A program made the translations under genes and the position numbers. 64,000 nucleotides of DNA. Source: Rhodococcus jostii NBRC 16295 (GTDB lineage: Bacteria; Actinomycetota; Actinomycetes; Mycobacteriales; Mycobacteriaceae). Of the stretch, positions 48,458-56,899 are shown piece after piece (the first letter of the stretch is position 1; each line of letters begins with the position of its first letter). Under the pieces are notes generated by a model. It was given only the letters and a program-made list of their open reading frames with translations. It ran no database searches and had not been told where the DNA came from. Where the stretch lies: assembly GCF_001894825.1 (NCBI RefSeq), contig NZ_BCWY01000048.1, positions 1 to 64,000 of the forward strand, given 5' to 3'.

Positions 48458-48761
48458 ATGACGACATCGAAGACCACCGGAGCAACCGCCCCGGCGCTGG
48501 CCTACGAATGGCTGAAGAACACCATCATCACCTTGCCCCGTGACGAAGAGATGTTCCTGTCCGAAGCGCAGGTCGCCGCCTCCTCCGGCATCTCCAGGAC
48601 CCCTGTGCGCGAGGCACTGTCTCGTCGAGCACCGCGCCATCGCCGACACGATAGCGGCCGAGGATCCCCACGCCGCGGTCCGGGCGGTGCGGGAACACCT
48701 CGACACCACTCTGCGGTCGATGAAACGGCCGAACCTCTCACTGCACGAAGGAAACCCATGA
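48458..48761 (+). pseudogene. GntR/FadR family regulator with large internal deletion
   Basis: The first frame (48458 to about 48625) encodes a normal GntR winged-helix start: YEWLKNTIITLPRDEEMFLSE, then AQVAASSGISRTPVREAL. There the sequence breaks, and the continuation is in another frame: LVEHRAIADTIAAEDPHAAVRAVREHLDTTL, the typical end of an FCD effector domain. About 130 residues of wing and effector domain are missing, with a frameshift. The remnant cannot be a working regulator. The original start and ribosome binding context remain, and the following nitrilase start lies within the old 3' end. Confidence 0.85.
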
Positions 48762-49570
48762 AGATGGCCTTGGCCCAACTGGCCAGCCCCGATTCCGAGA
48801 CCCCCGCACATCGACTGGGGCGCGTACGCGACCTCTTGACCGGGCTCGACGAAAGAGTCGACCTGATCGTCCTCCCCGAGCTGTGGCGCGTGGGTTACAA
48901 CCACTTCGACGACTACGCCACGGCCGCGGAAACCCTCGGCGGCGGTACCGTCCAGGTCCTGGCGTCCGTCGCCGTCGAACGGCAGTGCTACATCCACGCC
49001 GGCACCATCGTCGAGCAGGGCGAAGAGGGAAGACTGCGCAACACCGCGGTCCTGATCGGCCCGGACGGACAGATCCACCACCACTACAGCACAGTTCACG
49101 TGTTCGGGTACGACTCCCTCGAAGCGCAGCTTCTGCAGCCGGGCACGCAGATCCACACCACCGACACCCCGTTCGGCCAGGTCGCCGCCACCACCTGCTA
49201 CGACCTGCGCTTCCCCGGACTGTGGACCGAATTGGTGTCCACCGGTGCACAACTGGTCATCGTGCCCGCGGCCTGGCCGAAGGCCCGCACGGAGCACTGG
49301 CGGCTGCTGACCTCCGCCCGCGCCGTCGACAACCAGGTCTTCGTGATCGCGTGCAACGCCACCGGCACCCACAATTCCGTCGAACTCGGCGGCCACAGCC
49401 GGATCGTCGACCCGTGGGGAACGGTGATCGCCGAGGCGGATTCGTCCGAGGGCATCACCATCGCCGAGATCGACCCCACCGTGGTCGACCGCATCCGCGC
49501 CGAGTTCCCCGTCCTGAAGGACCGGCTCGACGACTACCGCTTCCTCAACCGCAGAAAGGTACTGTCATGA
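48758..49570 (+). CDS. Nitrilase-superfamily protein lacking the catalytic lysine
   Basis: A 270-residue nitrilase-fold protein. Glu41 (LIVLPELWRVG) and Cys147 (ATTCYDLRFP) of the catalytic triad are present, and the surrounding motif GTHNSVELGGHSRIVDPWG is normal. Where related enzymes read YRKVHLFGY, this one reads HHYSTVHVFGYDSLEA, so the catalytic Lys is Thr112. It may be inactive, use another residue, or have a changed reaction. ATG 48758 follows GAAGGA. The stop overlaps the DUF2848 start (ATGA). The rest of the fold is intact, so decay is not evident otherwise. Confidence 0.85.
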   Translation: MKMALAQLASPDSETPAHRLGRVRDLLTGLDERVDLIVLPELWRVGYNHFDDYATAAETLGGGTVQVLASVAVERQCYIHAGTIVEQGEEGRLRNTAVLIGPDGQIHHHYSTVHVFGYDSLEAQLLQPGTQIHTTDTPFGQVAATTCYDLRFPGLWTELVSTGAQLVIVPAAWPKARTEHWRLLTSARAVDNQVFVIACNATGTHNSVELGGHSRIVDPWGTVIAEADSSEGITIAEIDPTVVDRIRAEFPVLKDRLDDYRFLNRRKVLS

Positions 49571-50244
49571 CCCGCGCCACCACAGACGTGCTCACCTTCG
49601 AAACCCTCGACTCCTCCGAGATCCTGCGATTCGGCGCCGGCCGAACCCTGGTCGCCGGGTACACCGGCCGGGACGAAGCAGCGGTGCAGCATCACATCGA
49701 CGAACTCGCCGCCATCGGTGTCGCACCGCCGGCGCAGGTGCCGATGTTCTACCCCGTCGAGATCGCGACGATCACGACCGCGCCGCAGGCCCCCGTCACC
49801 GGCGCGCACACCTCGGGAGAGGTCGAGCCGGTGATCCTGCGGCACCGCGGGCGGTACTACCTCGGTGTCGGGTCCGATCACACCGACCGCCGACTCGAGA
49901 CCGTCGACATCGGCGACTCGAAGCGGGCGTGCCCGAAGCCGGTGGGCCCGAACGTCGTCGAGATCGCCGACTGGGCGACGTTCGACTGGGACGCGTGCCG
50001 AGCCCGATCGTGGGTCGACGGCGTCCTGTACCAGGACGGCACCCTGGCCAGTCTCCGCACACCGCACAACCTTCTGCAGATCTTCGCCGACCGGCACGGC
50101 GACACCGGTGAGGACCTCCTCTGCTTCGCCGGCACCCTGCCGCTGCTCGACGGAAAGTTCACCCCCGGCCACCGGTGGGACCTCGAACTCACCCTGCCCG
50201 ACGGCCGAACCCTGACCCACACCTACACCACCGAAGGACACTGA
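49567..50244 (+). CDS. DUF2848 domain protein (FAH-fold related)
   Basis: A 225-residue protein of the DUF2848 family, which is structurally related to fumarylacetoacetate hydrolases. Recognisable segments are HIDELAAIGVAPPAQVPMFYPVE, RYYLGVGSDHTDRRLE and WDLELTLPDGRTLTHTY. Such proteins occur with catabolic oxygenases and probably act on small keto or enol acids, but no activity is established. The ATG overlaps the nitrilase stop by four bases, and the monooxygenase begins one base after its stop, so the genes are tightly coupled. No membrane or signal segment. Confidence 0.85.
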   Translation: MTRATTDVLTFETLDSSEILRFGAGRTLVAGYTGRDEAAVQHHIDELAAIGVAPPAQVPMFYPVEIATITTAPQAPVTGAHTSGEVEPVILRHRGRYYLGVGSDHTDRRLETVDIGDSKRACPKPVGPNVVEIADWATFDWDACRARSWVDGVLYQDGTLASLRTPHNLLQIFADRHGDTGEDLLCFAGTLPLLDGKFTPGHRWDLELTLPDGRTLTHTYTTEGH

Positions 50245-50245
50245 C

Positions 50246-51703
50246 ATGCGCACCGGAGCCGACTACCTCGCCTCCCTGAACGACGGGCGAGTCGTGCTCG
50301 TCGACGGGGAGAAGATCGACGACGTCACCACCCATCCTGCGTTCGCACCCGTGGCCCGGACGATTGCCGAGATGTTCGATCTGGCTGCGGACGAGGCGAG
50401 CGGCATGCAGTACGTCGCAGCCGAAACCGGGAACGCGGCGAATCGGGTGTTCTCGATCCCACGGTCGCGGGAGGAACTCGCGCAGCGGCGGGAGGCGATC
50501 GAGACGTGGGCGCGGCACACGCACGGGTGGATCGGACGCAGCCCCGATCACGTGGGAACGTTCCTCGCGGCGTTCGCGGCACATCCCGAGGTGTTCGAGG
50601 CCGAGGGTGGGCACGACTTCGGGGCGAACGTCTCGACGTTCTACGAGCGCCTGCTCGACGAGAACCTCTACGTCTCGTACGCGATCATCCCGCCACAGGT
50701 CTCCCGCGCGACGACGGCGTCGGGATGCGAGGGTGAGTACCTGCAGGCCGGCGTGGTCGAGGAGACCACCGAGGGCCTGGTCATCCGTGGCTCGCAGATG
50801 CTTGCCACCGGCGGAGCGATCGCCGACGAAATCTTCGTCTCGTGCATCAAACCGCTCGGCCCCGACGACACGGACTTCGCCGTCGGGTTCGTGGTCCCGG
50901 CCAACGCACCCGGCCTCAAACAGTACGTCCGCCGCCCCTACATCCCCGCCGCCACGAGCTCCTTCGACTACCCCCTGACCTGCCGCTACGACGAGCCCGA
51001 CTCGCTCCTCGTCTTCGACGACGTCCTCGTGCCGTGGGATCGAGTGTTCGTCGACCGCGACACCACGGGTGTCCGCCGTCAGTTCTTCGAGACGGGCGCA
51101 CACGTGCTCGGCAACTGGCAGGCACAGATCCGATTCGCGACGAAGCTGGAATTCATTGCCGGCGTAGCGCGTCGGGTCACCCAGGTCAACGGAGTGGACA
51201 AGATCCCCAGCGTTCAAGAGAAGCTGGGAGAACTTGCTTCCCTCGTCAGCGGGGTCCGTTCCGCGGTGCTGGCCGCCGAGTACACGGCCGAGCCCGATTC
51301 GGCCGGGATGTGGTTGCCGGGCCGGCAGGCGCTGTACGGGTCGATGGGCCTGCAGTCGGAGATCTACCCGCGGGTGATCGCCATCCTGCGCGACCTCGTC
51401 GGTGGTGGTGTGCTGCAGCTTCCGTCGAGCGTCAAGGACCTCACCAGCCCGGTGACGTCCCGCGACATCGAGCACTACGTCCAGTCCCCCGGTGTGCCGT
51501 CCGAGGAACGCGTCAAGCTCTTCAAGCTGGCCTGGGACATCATCGGCTCCGAATTCGCCGGACGGCACCAGCAGTACGAGATGTTCTACGCCGGTGCCCC
51601 TTTCGTCGTGAAGGGCGCGTACACGTACCGCAACTACGACTACGACAGCGCCGTCGCGGCAGTGCAGCAGTTCACCGACGGATACAAAGCGGAAAGCGAG
51701 TAA
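50246..51703 (+). CDS. HpaB-type FADH2-dependent monooxygenase (4-hydroxyphenylacetate 3-hydroxylase family)
   Basis: A 485-residue large component of a two-component flavin monooxygenase. The family N-terminus RTGADYLASLNDGRVVLVDGEKI is followed by the substrate/flavin region with RSPDHVGTFLAAFA (here GRSPDHVGTF), FEANLYVSYAIIPPQVSRATT-type residues (NLYVSYAIIPPQ), LPWDRVFV-type loop (VPWDRVFVDRD) and the C-terminal AGRHQQYEMFYAGAPFV. It uses FADH2 from a separate reductase, which is encoded at 52065. It would oxygenate a phenolic or N-heteroaromatic ring. Flanking nitrilases suggest a nitrogen-containing substrate. Spacing within the operon is one to six bases. Confidence 0.93.
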   Translation: MRTGADYLASLNDGRVVLVDGEKIDDVTTHPAFAPVARTIAEMFDLAADEASGMQYVAAETGNAANRVFSIPRSREELAQRREAIETWARHTHGWIGRSPDHVGTFLAAFAAHPEVFEAEGGHDFGANVSTFYERLLDENLYVSYAIIPPQVSRATTASGCEGEYLQAGVVEETTEGLVIRGSQMLATGGAIADEIFVSCIKPLGPDDTDFAVGFVVPANAPGLKQYVRRPYIPAATSSFDYPLTCRYDEPDSLLVFDDVLVPWDRVFVDRDTTGVRRQFFETGAHVLGNWQAQIRFATKLEFIAGVARRVTQVNGVDKIPSVQEKLGELASLVSGVRSAVLAAEYTAEPDSAGMWLPGRQALYGSMGLQSEIYPRVIAILRDLVGGGVLQLPSSVKDLTSPVTSRDIEHYVQSPGVPSEERVKLFKLAWDIIGSEFAGRHQQYEMFYAGAPFVVKGAYTYRNYDYDSAVAAVQQFTDGYKAESE

Positions 51704-51709
51704 ACGATC

Positions 51710-52057
51710 ATGGCAAAGCCCGAATTCGAATTCTTCCCGGTGACGGACGTCGAGTGGACGGTGTGTCCCGGTGACGATCCGAAGATCACCGAACGCATTC
51801 TCTCCACGGACCCCGAAGGCAAGGTCGCCACCCGGATCCTGCGCTACGAGGCCGGCGCCGACTCCACCCCGATGGGCGTGCAGAAGCACGACTTCTGGGA
51901 GGAGGTCTACATTCTGGAGGGGTCGTTCACCGACCTGACTCTCGGCGAGACGTTCACGGCGGGAACGTATGCCTGCCGTCCGCCCGGCATGCCCCACGGC
52001 CCCTGGAGCACGGACGAAGGCGTCGTCACCTTCGAAGTCCGGTACCACAGTAAGTAG
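51710..52057 (+). CDS. Single-domain cupin protein
   Basis: A 115-residue cupin. The two cupin motifs are seen as KHDFWEEVYILEGSFTDL (motif 1, with His, Glu and Glu) and GTYACRPPGMPHGPW (motif 2, with His). Start ATG 51710 follows GAGTAAACGATC after a six-base gap from the monooxygenase. Family members act as ring-cleavage dioxygenases, epimerases or hydrolases and as chemotaxis-like regulators; those of this size in oxygenase operons often process a hydroxylated intermediate. No membrane segment. The specific reaction is unknown. Confidence 0.88.
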   Translation: MAKPEFEFFPVTDVEWTVCPGDDPKITERILSTDPEGKVATRILRYEAGADSTPMGVQKHDFWEEVYILEGSFTDLTLGETFTAGTYACRPPGMPHGPWSTDEGVVTFEVRYHSK

Positions 52058-52064
52058 GCCCACC

Positions 52065-52589
52065 ATGACCCTTCCGGCATTCCACGCCCCCACCCCGACG
52101 GACATGCGACGAAGCATGGGCCGGTTCACCACCGGCGTCGCCGTCGTCAGCGCAGACGACGGCGACAACAGCCCCAGTGCCATGACGATCAGCTCACTGA
52201 CGTCGATCAGCCTGAACCCGGCCATCCTGCTCGTCTCGCTCACCCACGGCTCCCGCACCACCGAGGCCGTGGAAGCCGCGGGCACGTTCGCCGTCTCCAT
52301 CCTCGGCTCCCGCCAGGAAGCACTCGCCCGCCGCTTCGCCACACGCGGCGGCGCCCGATTCGACGACCTGCCCTGCGATCACAGCCGCTCGGGCCTCCCG
52401 CTGATCAAAGACGCTCTGGCCCAACTCGAATGCACGGTCCACAGCGCCCACGACATCGGCGACCACCGCGTCTTCTACGGCGAAGTCACGGACATGCGCT
52501 GGCGCGAGGGTACCGGACTCGTCTTCTACTCAGGGCGGTTCGGCGACTTCCACGACTTCGGTCACGACGAGGTTCCCTGGTTGTTCTGA
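52065..52589 (+). CDS. Flavin reductase (HpaC-like)
   Basis: A 174-residue flavin:NAD(P)H oxidoreductase of the flavin-reductase-like family. Diagnostic segments are RRSMGRFTTGVAVVSA, AMTISSLTSISLNPAILLVSL and the closing FYSGRFGDF. It supplies FADH2 to the HpaB-type monooxygenase at 50246, from which it is separated by the small cupin gene. ATG 52065 follows the cupin stop by seven bases. It is cytoplasmic. Together they form a two-component hydroxylase. Confidence 0.93.
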   Translation: MTLPAFHAPTPTDMRRSMGRFTTGVAVVSADDGDNSPSAMTISSLTSISLNPAILLVSLTHGSRTTEAVEAAGTFAVSILGSRQEALARRFATRGGARFDDLPCDHSRSGLPLIKDALAQLECTVHSAHDIGDHRVFYGEVTDMRWREGTGLVFYSGRFGDFHDFGHDEVPWLF

Positions 52590-52744
52590 TCCGCTATTTC
52601 CGTTGCGACGCACTCGCGTTGCATCGACAACCGAACACGGCCCAAGGCGAACATGCTCGCCGGCGCACCCCCTTACGGTGCACCGGCGGGCACGCATGCC
52701 GCCTCATCCATTCCGACGCCACCGTCCTCGAGGATCTGATACCT

Positions 52745-53680
52745 ATGAGCCGACATCTCCGGCTTGCCCTCGTCCAGGCCCCTGCCGAATCGCTCGCCGA
52801 CTTCGCAGCGCGACTCCGCCTTCGCATGAAGTCGCCCAACGCGGCCGACCTCGTCGTCTACCCCGAACTGCATCTGTGCTCGATCGGGACGGAGACGATG
52901 AGCCTCGACGAGTACTACGACACCTACGCCGAGCCCCTCGACGGCCCACGCGGGCAGGCGCTCGGCGACCTCGCACGTGAGCTCGGGGTGTGGCTGATCC
53001 CCGGCACCGTGCTCGAGCGCGGTGCCGACGGCGACGTCTACAACACCGCGGTCGTATACAACCCCGACGGTCAGCTCGTCGCGAGCTACCGGAAGGTCTT
53101 CACCTGGCGCCCCTACGAGCCGATGTGCGTCGGCCGCGAATTCGTCGTCTTCGACATTCCCGACGTCGGCCGGGTCGGACTGTCCGTGTGCTACGACGCC
53201 TGGTACCCGGAGGTGACCCGACATCTCGCATGGATGGGCGCCGAACTCGTGGTCAACGTCGTGCAGACCTCGACCTCCGGTCGTGCGCAGGAGATTCCGA
53301 TCAATCAGGCCAATGCCATCGTCAACCAGATCTGGGTCGCCAGCGTCAACGGCGCCGGGCCGACGGCGTCGGGCAGAAGCCTGCTCGTCGATCCCGAGGG
53401 CGAAATACGCGTCGCTGCAATCGGAATGGAATACACCACGCTGCTGAGCATCGTGGACTTCGATCGTGTTCCCGCCGCGCGCAAGTTCGGTACCGGTGGC
53501 GACTCGTGGCCGTGGAGTTTCTTCACCGCCGAAGACAGCCCCCTGGACCTTCCGCTCTACAACGGCTTCATCGACCCTGCCACCTGGCGTCCGGCGATCT
53601 CCGCCGAGACCCCGGAAACCCTTCGCCCCGACGAACCCGTCGTCTTCGCGCGTCCGGCGACGCGGGACGGCGAGCGATGA
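52745..53680 (+). CDS. Carbon-nitrogen hydrolase (nitrilase superfamily)
   Basis: A 311-residue amidase/nitrilase with the complete triad Glu41 (VVYPELHL), Lys117 (YRKVFTWRPYE) and Cys149 (LSVCYDAWYPE). It is a paralogue of the enzyme at 5909, sharing the FVVFDIP, YNTAVV/YNTAIA and LVDPEG regions. A gap of 155 bases separates it from the flavin reductase, the only sizeable gap within the series, and could hold an internal promoter; nothing definite is visible in it. The stop overlaps the APC permease start (ATGA). It may release ammonia from an amide intermediate of the oxygenase pathway (inference). Confidence 0.92.
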   Translation: MSRHLRLALVQAPAESLADFAARLRLRMKSPNAADLVVYPELHLCSIGTETMSLDEYYDTYAEPLDGPRGQALGDLARELGVWLIPGTVLERGADGDVYNTAVVYNPDGQLVASYRKVFTWRPYEPMCVGREFVVFDIPDVGRVGLSVCYDAWYPEVTRHLAWMGAELVVNVVQTSTSGRAQEIPINQANAIVNQIWVASVNGAGPTASGRSLLVDPEGEIRVAAIGMEYTTLLSIVDFDRVPAARKFGTGGDSWPWSFFTAEDSPLDLPLYNGFIDPATWRPAISAETPETLRPDEPVVFARPATRDGER

Positions 53681-55041
53681 CCGAAACGCAACTCGCTCGC
53701 AGGTTGTCGCTACCCTCCGTCGTCGCGTTCGGTCTGGCGTACATGGCGCCGAGCCTCGTCATGGTCATCTTCGGCGTGATCGCCGTGGCCAGCGCCGGCA
53801 CCGCCCCGACCGCATTCCTCCTCGCCACGGGCGCCATGCTTCTCACCGCGACGAGCTACGCGAAAATGGCGCGCATCCATCCCGTGTCCGGCTCGGCGTA
53901 CTTCTACGCCCGCAAGAACCTCGGTTCGCCCGTCGGCTTCCTCGTCGGCTGGAGTGTTCTCCTCGACTACTTGTTCCTTCCGATGGTCGCCTGGCTCACC
54001 CAATCCATCTACCTCAACGCGCAGTTCCCGGCGGTGCCGATCTGGGTGTGGATGCTCGTCAACGCCGGCCTGACGACCACCGTCAACATCGTCGGCGTCG
54101 TACTGGCGGACAGGGTCAACAGAATCCTCACCGGCGTCGCCGTGTTCGTGGTTCTGCTGTTCTCCGCGTACTGCGTGAAGTACCTTGCCGGGCACCACCC
54201 CGCATCGATCACGGAGCCCTTCTGGAACGCGAACAGCACCGTCGTCGGTGTGTCCGCGGCCGCTGCTGTCGCCGCCTACTCCTACCTCGGCTTCGACGCG
54301 GTGACCACCCTCGCCGAGGAGACCCGTGACGCGAGACGGAACATTCCCCGTGCCGTCGTCCTCGTCATCGCCATCGGCGGAACCCTCTTCGCCGTCGTCG
54401 CGTTCCTCATGCAGCTCGTCCACCCCGGCGCCGAGTTCGACGACGCCCAGTCCGCGGCATACGCAATGTCCATCGAAGTCGGTGGCACACTCTTCGCGGA
54501 CTGGACCAATCTCGCGGCCGTCATCGCCGGGTGGGCGTCCTGCCTGGCCGTCCAGCTCAGCTCCAGCCGGCTGCTGTACATCATGGGCCGCGACGGCGTT
54601 CTCCCCCGGCGCGTCTTCGGAAGACTGGACAAGCGCACCAAGACACCCATCTTCTGCCTGCTCGTCACCGGTGCGATGTGCATACTCGGACTCAACCTCT
54701 CGTTGGAGACCGCGATGGGCTTCATCAACTTCGGCGCGTTCCTGGCCTTCACCGCGGTCAACGCGTGCGTCATCGCCTACTACGTGCGCCACCGCCGCAC
54801 CCGGCACATCAACACGGTCAACTACCTGGTCCTGCCTGCGCTGGGGTTGTGCGTGACCATCTACATGATCACCCGCCTCAGCGAGCTGTCGATCACCATC
54901 GGACTGTCGTGGTTCGCGATCGGCGTCGCGTACCTCGTCTGGCTGACCCGCGGCTTCCGACGTCCTACACCGGAGTCGAGTACCGGGCACGGAACGGACA
55001 CCAGCGAGCAGCGGAGCGAAGGTGCGCCCTCCTTGGCATGA
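53677..55041 (+). CDS. APC family permease
   Basis: A 454-residue twelve-helix transporter. TM1 reads LPSVVAFGLAYMAPSLVMVIFGVIA and the TM6-TM8 signature is YSYLGFDAVTTLAEETRDARRNIPRAV; the C-terminal tail is hydrophilic. It likely imports an amino acid, amine or amide. ATG 53677 overlaps the nitrilase stop, repeating the nitrilase/permease pairing found at 4400-6805 in reverse order. It ends the co-directional operon that begins at 47071. The next gene follows 113 bases later and has a distinct function. Confidence 0.91.
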   Translation: MTETQLARRLSLPSVVAFGLAYMAPSLVMVIFGVIAVASAGTAPTAFLLATGAMLLTATSYAKMARIHPVSGSAYFYARKNLGSPVGFLVGWSVLLDYLFLPMVAWLTQSIYLNAQFPAVPIWVWMLVNAGLTTTVNIVGVVLADRVNRILTGVAVFVVLLFSAYCVKYLAGHHPASITEPFWNANSTVVGVSAAAAVAAYSYLGFDAVTTLAEETRDARRNIPRAVVLVIAIGGTLFAVVAFLMQLVHPGAEFDDAQSAAYAMSIEVGGTLFADWTNLAAVIAGWASCLAVQLSSSRLLYIMGRDGVLPRRVFGRLDKRTKTPIFCLLVTGAMCILGLNLSLETAMGFINFGAFLAFTAVNACVIAYYVRHRRTRHINTVNYLVLPALGLCVTIYMITRLSELSITIGLSWFAIGVAYLVWLTRGFRRPTPESSTGHGTDTSEQRSEGAPSLA

Positions 55042-55154
55042 AACGGGACCCGTCGAAAAAAGAATTCTGCGGATGTGTCGATCCATGACACTCCCCGTTC
55101 GACCTGAGGATGAGAAGGTCCAAGAGGGACCACGACATCCAAGGAGACGGAACC

Positions 55155-55577
55155 ATGAAGTACATGCTGATCATGCGCGCCACCGACGAGACGTTCGCGG
55201 CGTTCCAGGACATCGACATGGGCGAGATCATGGACTCGATGGGCAAGTTCAACGACGAGATGATCCGCGCCGGCGTACTGCTCGCCGCCGAGGGCCTGGA
55301 CCCCGACCCCGAATCGGGTGTGGTGGTCGACTACTCCTCCGAGACACCTGTGGTGACCGACGGCCCCTACGGCGAGACGAAGGAACTGTTCGGCGGCTTC
55401 TGGCTGCTCAACGTGGCGTCGAAGGAGGAGGCCATCGAGTGGGCCAAGCGTGCGCCGATGGCCGGTCCCGGCTCCAAGGCGGAGATTCGCCGGGTCGCGA
55501 CGATCGACGAGTTTCCGCAGGACAACGTGTGGATCCAGAAGGAGCGGGCGTGGCGCGAAGAGACCGGTCAGCTCTGA
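55155..55577 (+). CDS. YCII/DGPF domain protein, partner of the ECF sigma factor
   Basis: A 140-residue YCII-fold protein (starts MKYMLIMRATDETF) with the DGPYGETKELFGGFW signature of DGPF-domain proteins. AAGGAG precedes ATG 55155. Genes of this family regularly neighbour ECF42-type sigma factors and are part of their target regulon; they are not anti-sigma factors. The last 28 bases overlap the sigma factor start at GTG 55550, which is coupled to it by an internal Shine-Dalgarno. Its catalytic or binding role is not established. Confidence 0.9.
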   Translation: MKYMLIMRATDETFAAFQDIDMGEIMDSMGKFNDEMIRAGVLLAAEGLDPDPESGVVVDYSSETPVVTDGPYGETKELFGGFWLLNVASKEEAIEWAKRAPMAGPGSKAEIRRVATIDEFPQDNVWIQKERAWREETGQL

Positions 55578-56872
55578 GCGACTCGACGGGCACCGGCAGC
55601 GGTCGTGAGGCCGTCGCCGCCGTCTGGCGGATCGAGTCGGCACGGATCGTCGGCGCGCTCGCGCGGTACACCGGCGACTTCGCGCTGGCCGAGGACCTCG
55701 CCCAGGAGTCGCTGGCCGAGGCGCTCGTGACCTGGCCGCGCGACGGCGTGCCCCGCAACCCCGCGGGGTGGTTGCTCACCGTCGGCCGACGCCGGGCGAT
55801 CGACACGTTCCGACGGCGCTCCGCCCTCGACGAGAGGTACACCGCCCTCGCCCACGACCTGGGTGAGGGCGGTGCCGCCTCGGGCAGCGCGCCCGCCGAT
55901 CCGGGCCACGCGCCCGGCGACGTGCTGTGGGATCCGGACCAGATCGACGACGACATGCTCGCGCTGATCTTCATCTCCTGCCATCCCGTGCTGTCCCGGG
56001 AGGCACGGGTGGCACTCACCCTGCGGGTGGTCGGCGGTCTGACCAGCGACGAGATCGCCAAGACGTTCCTCGTTCCGACGGCGACCGTGCAGGCCCGGAT
56101 CACCCGGGCGAAGAAGACGCTCGGGGCGGCCCGCGTGCCGTTCGAGGTGCCGTCGGCGAAGGAGAGGGCCGAGCGGCTCGGCTCGGTGCTCAGCGTGATC
56201 TACCTGATCTTCACCGAAGGGTCCTCGGCCAGCTCCGGCGACGACCTGATCCGCCTCGACCTCGCGGGTGAGGCGCAGCGCCTCGCCCGGGTGCTGACCC
56301 GGCTGGTCCCCGACGAGCCCGAGGTCCACGGTCTGCTGGCGCTGCTCGAGCTGACCGCGGCACGCTTTCCTGCCCGCACCGGGCCGGACGGGGAGCCGGT
56401 CCTGCTCGAGCACCAGGACCGCCGCCGCTGGGACCGCGCGGCGATCCGCCGGGGACGAGCGGCCCTCGCCCGCGCGGAGCAGGTCGGCCGGGGCCTGGGC
56501 GCCTACGGACTGCAGGCGGCGATCGCCGAATGCCATGCCGTCGCGCCGTCGGTCGACGCGACGAACTGGGAGCGGATCGTCCTCGTCTACGAGGCACTCG
56601 GCTGGCTCGCGCCGTCACCGGTGATCGACCTCAACCGGGCGGTGGCGGTCTCGATGGCCCAGGGACCGGCCGCGGCGCTGCCCATCGTGGACGAGTTGGT
56701 GGACGCCCAGTCGCTGTCGAACTCGCATCTGCTGCCAAGCGTTCGCGGGGAACTGCTCATCCGCCTGGGACGCACCGACGAGGCGCGCACCGAACTCGAG
56801 CGCGCCGTGCAGCTGTGCGGCAACGAACGCGAGCGGACCGTGCTCGAGCGCAAGCTCGCCGACCTCCACTGA
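55550..56872 (+). CDS. ECF sigma factor, ECF42 type with C-terminal TPR-like extension
   Basis: A 440-residue RNA polymerase sigma factor, twice the length of a classical ECF protein. Sigma2 is at about residues 20-90 (EDLAQESLAEAL, NPAGWLLTVGRRRAIDTFRRR) and sigma4 at about 140-200 (LIFISCHPVLSREARVALTL, GGLTSDEIAKTFLVPTATVQARI). The remaining about 210 residues form a helical extension (FTEGSSAS, IAECHAVAPSVDATNWERI, SPVIDLNRAVAVS) with TPR-like repeats. GTG 55550 is the start: AAGGAG lies five bases upstream and the gene overlaps the YCII gene. No anti-sigma gene is nearby; the extension is thought to control activity in this group. Confidence 0.93.
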   Translation: MARRDRSALSDSTGTGSGREAVAAVWRIESARIVGALARYTGDFALAEDLAQESLAEALVTWPRDGVPRNPAGWLLTVGRRRAIDTFRRRSALDERYTALAHDLGEGGAASGSAPADPGHAPGDVLWDPDQIDDDMLALIFISCHPVLSREARVALTLRVVGGLTSDEIAKTFLVPTATVQARITRAKKTLGAARVPFEVPSAKERAERLGSVLSVIYLIFTEGSSASSGDDLIRLDLAGEAQRLARVLTRLVPDEPEVHGLLALLELTAARFPARTGPDGEPVLLEHQDRRRWDRAAIRRGRAALARAEQVGRGLGAYGLQAAIAECHAVAPSVDATNWERIVLVYEALGWLAPSPVIDLNRAVAVSMAQGPAAALPIVDELVDAQSLSNSHLLPSVRGELLIRLGRTDEARTELERAVQLCGNERERTVLERKLADLH

Positions 56873-56899
56873 GGTGCGCCCTCTTTGTTACCCCGCCTG

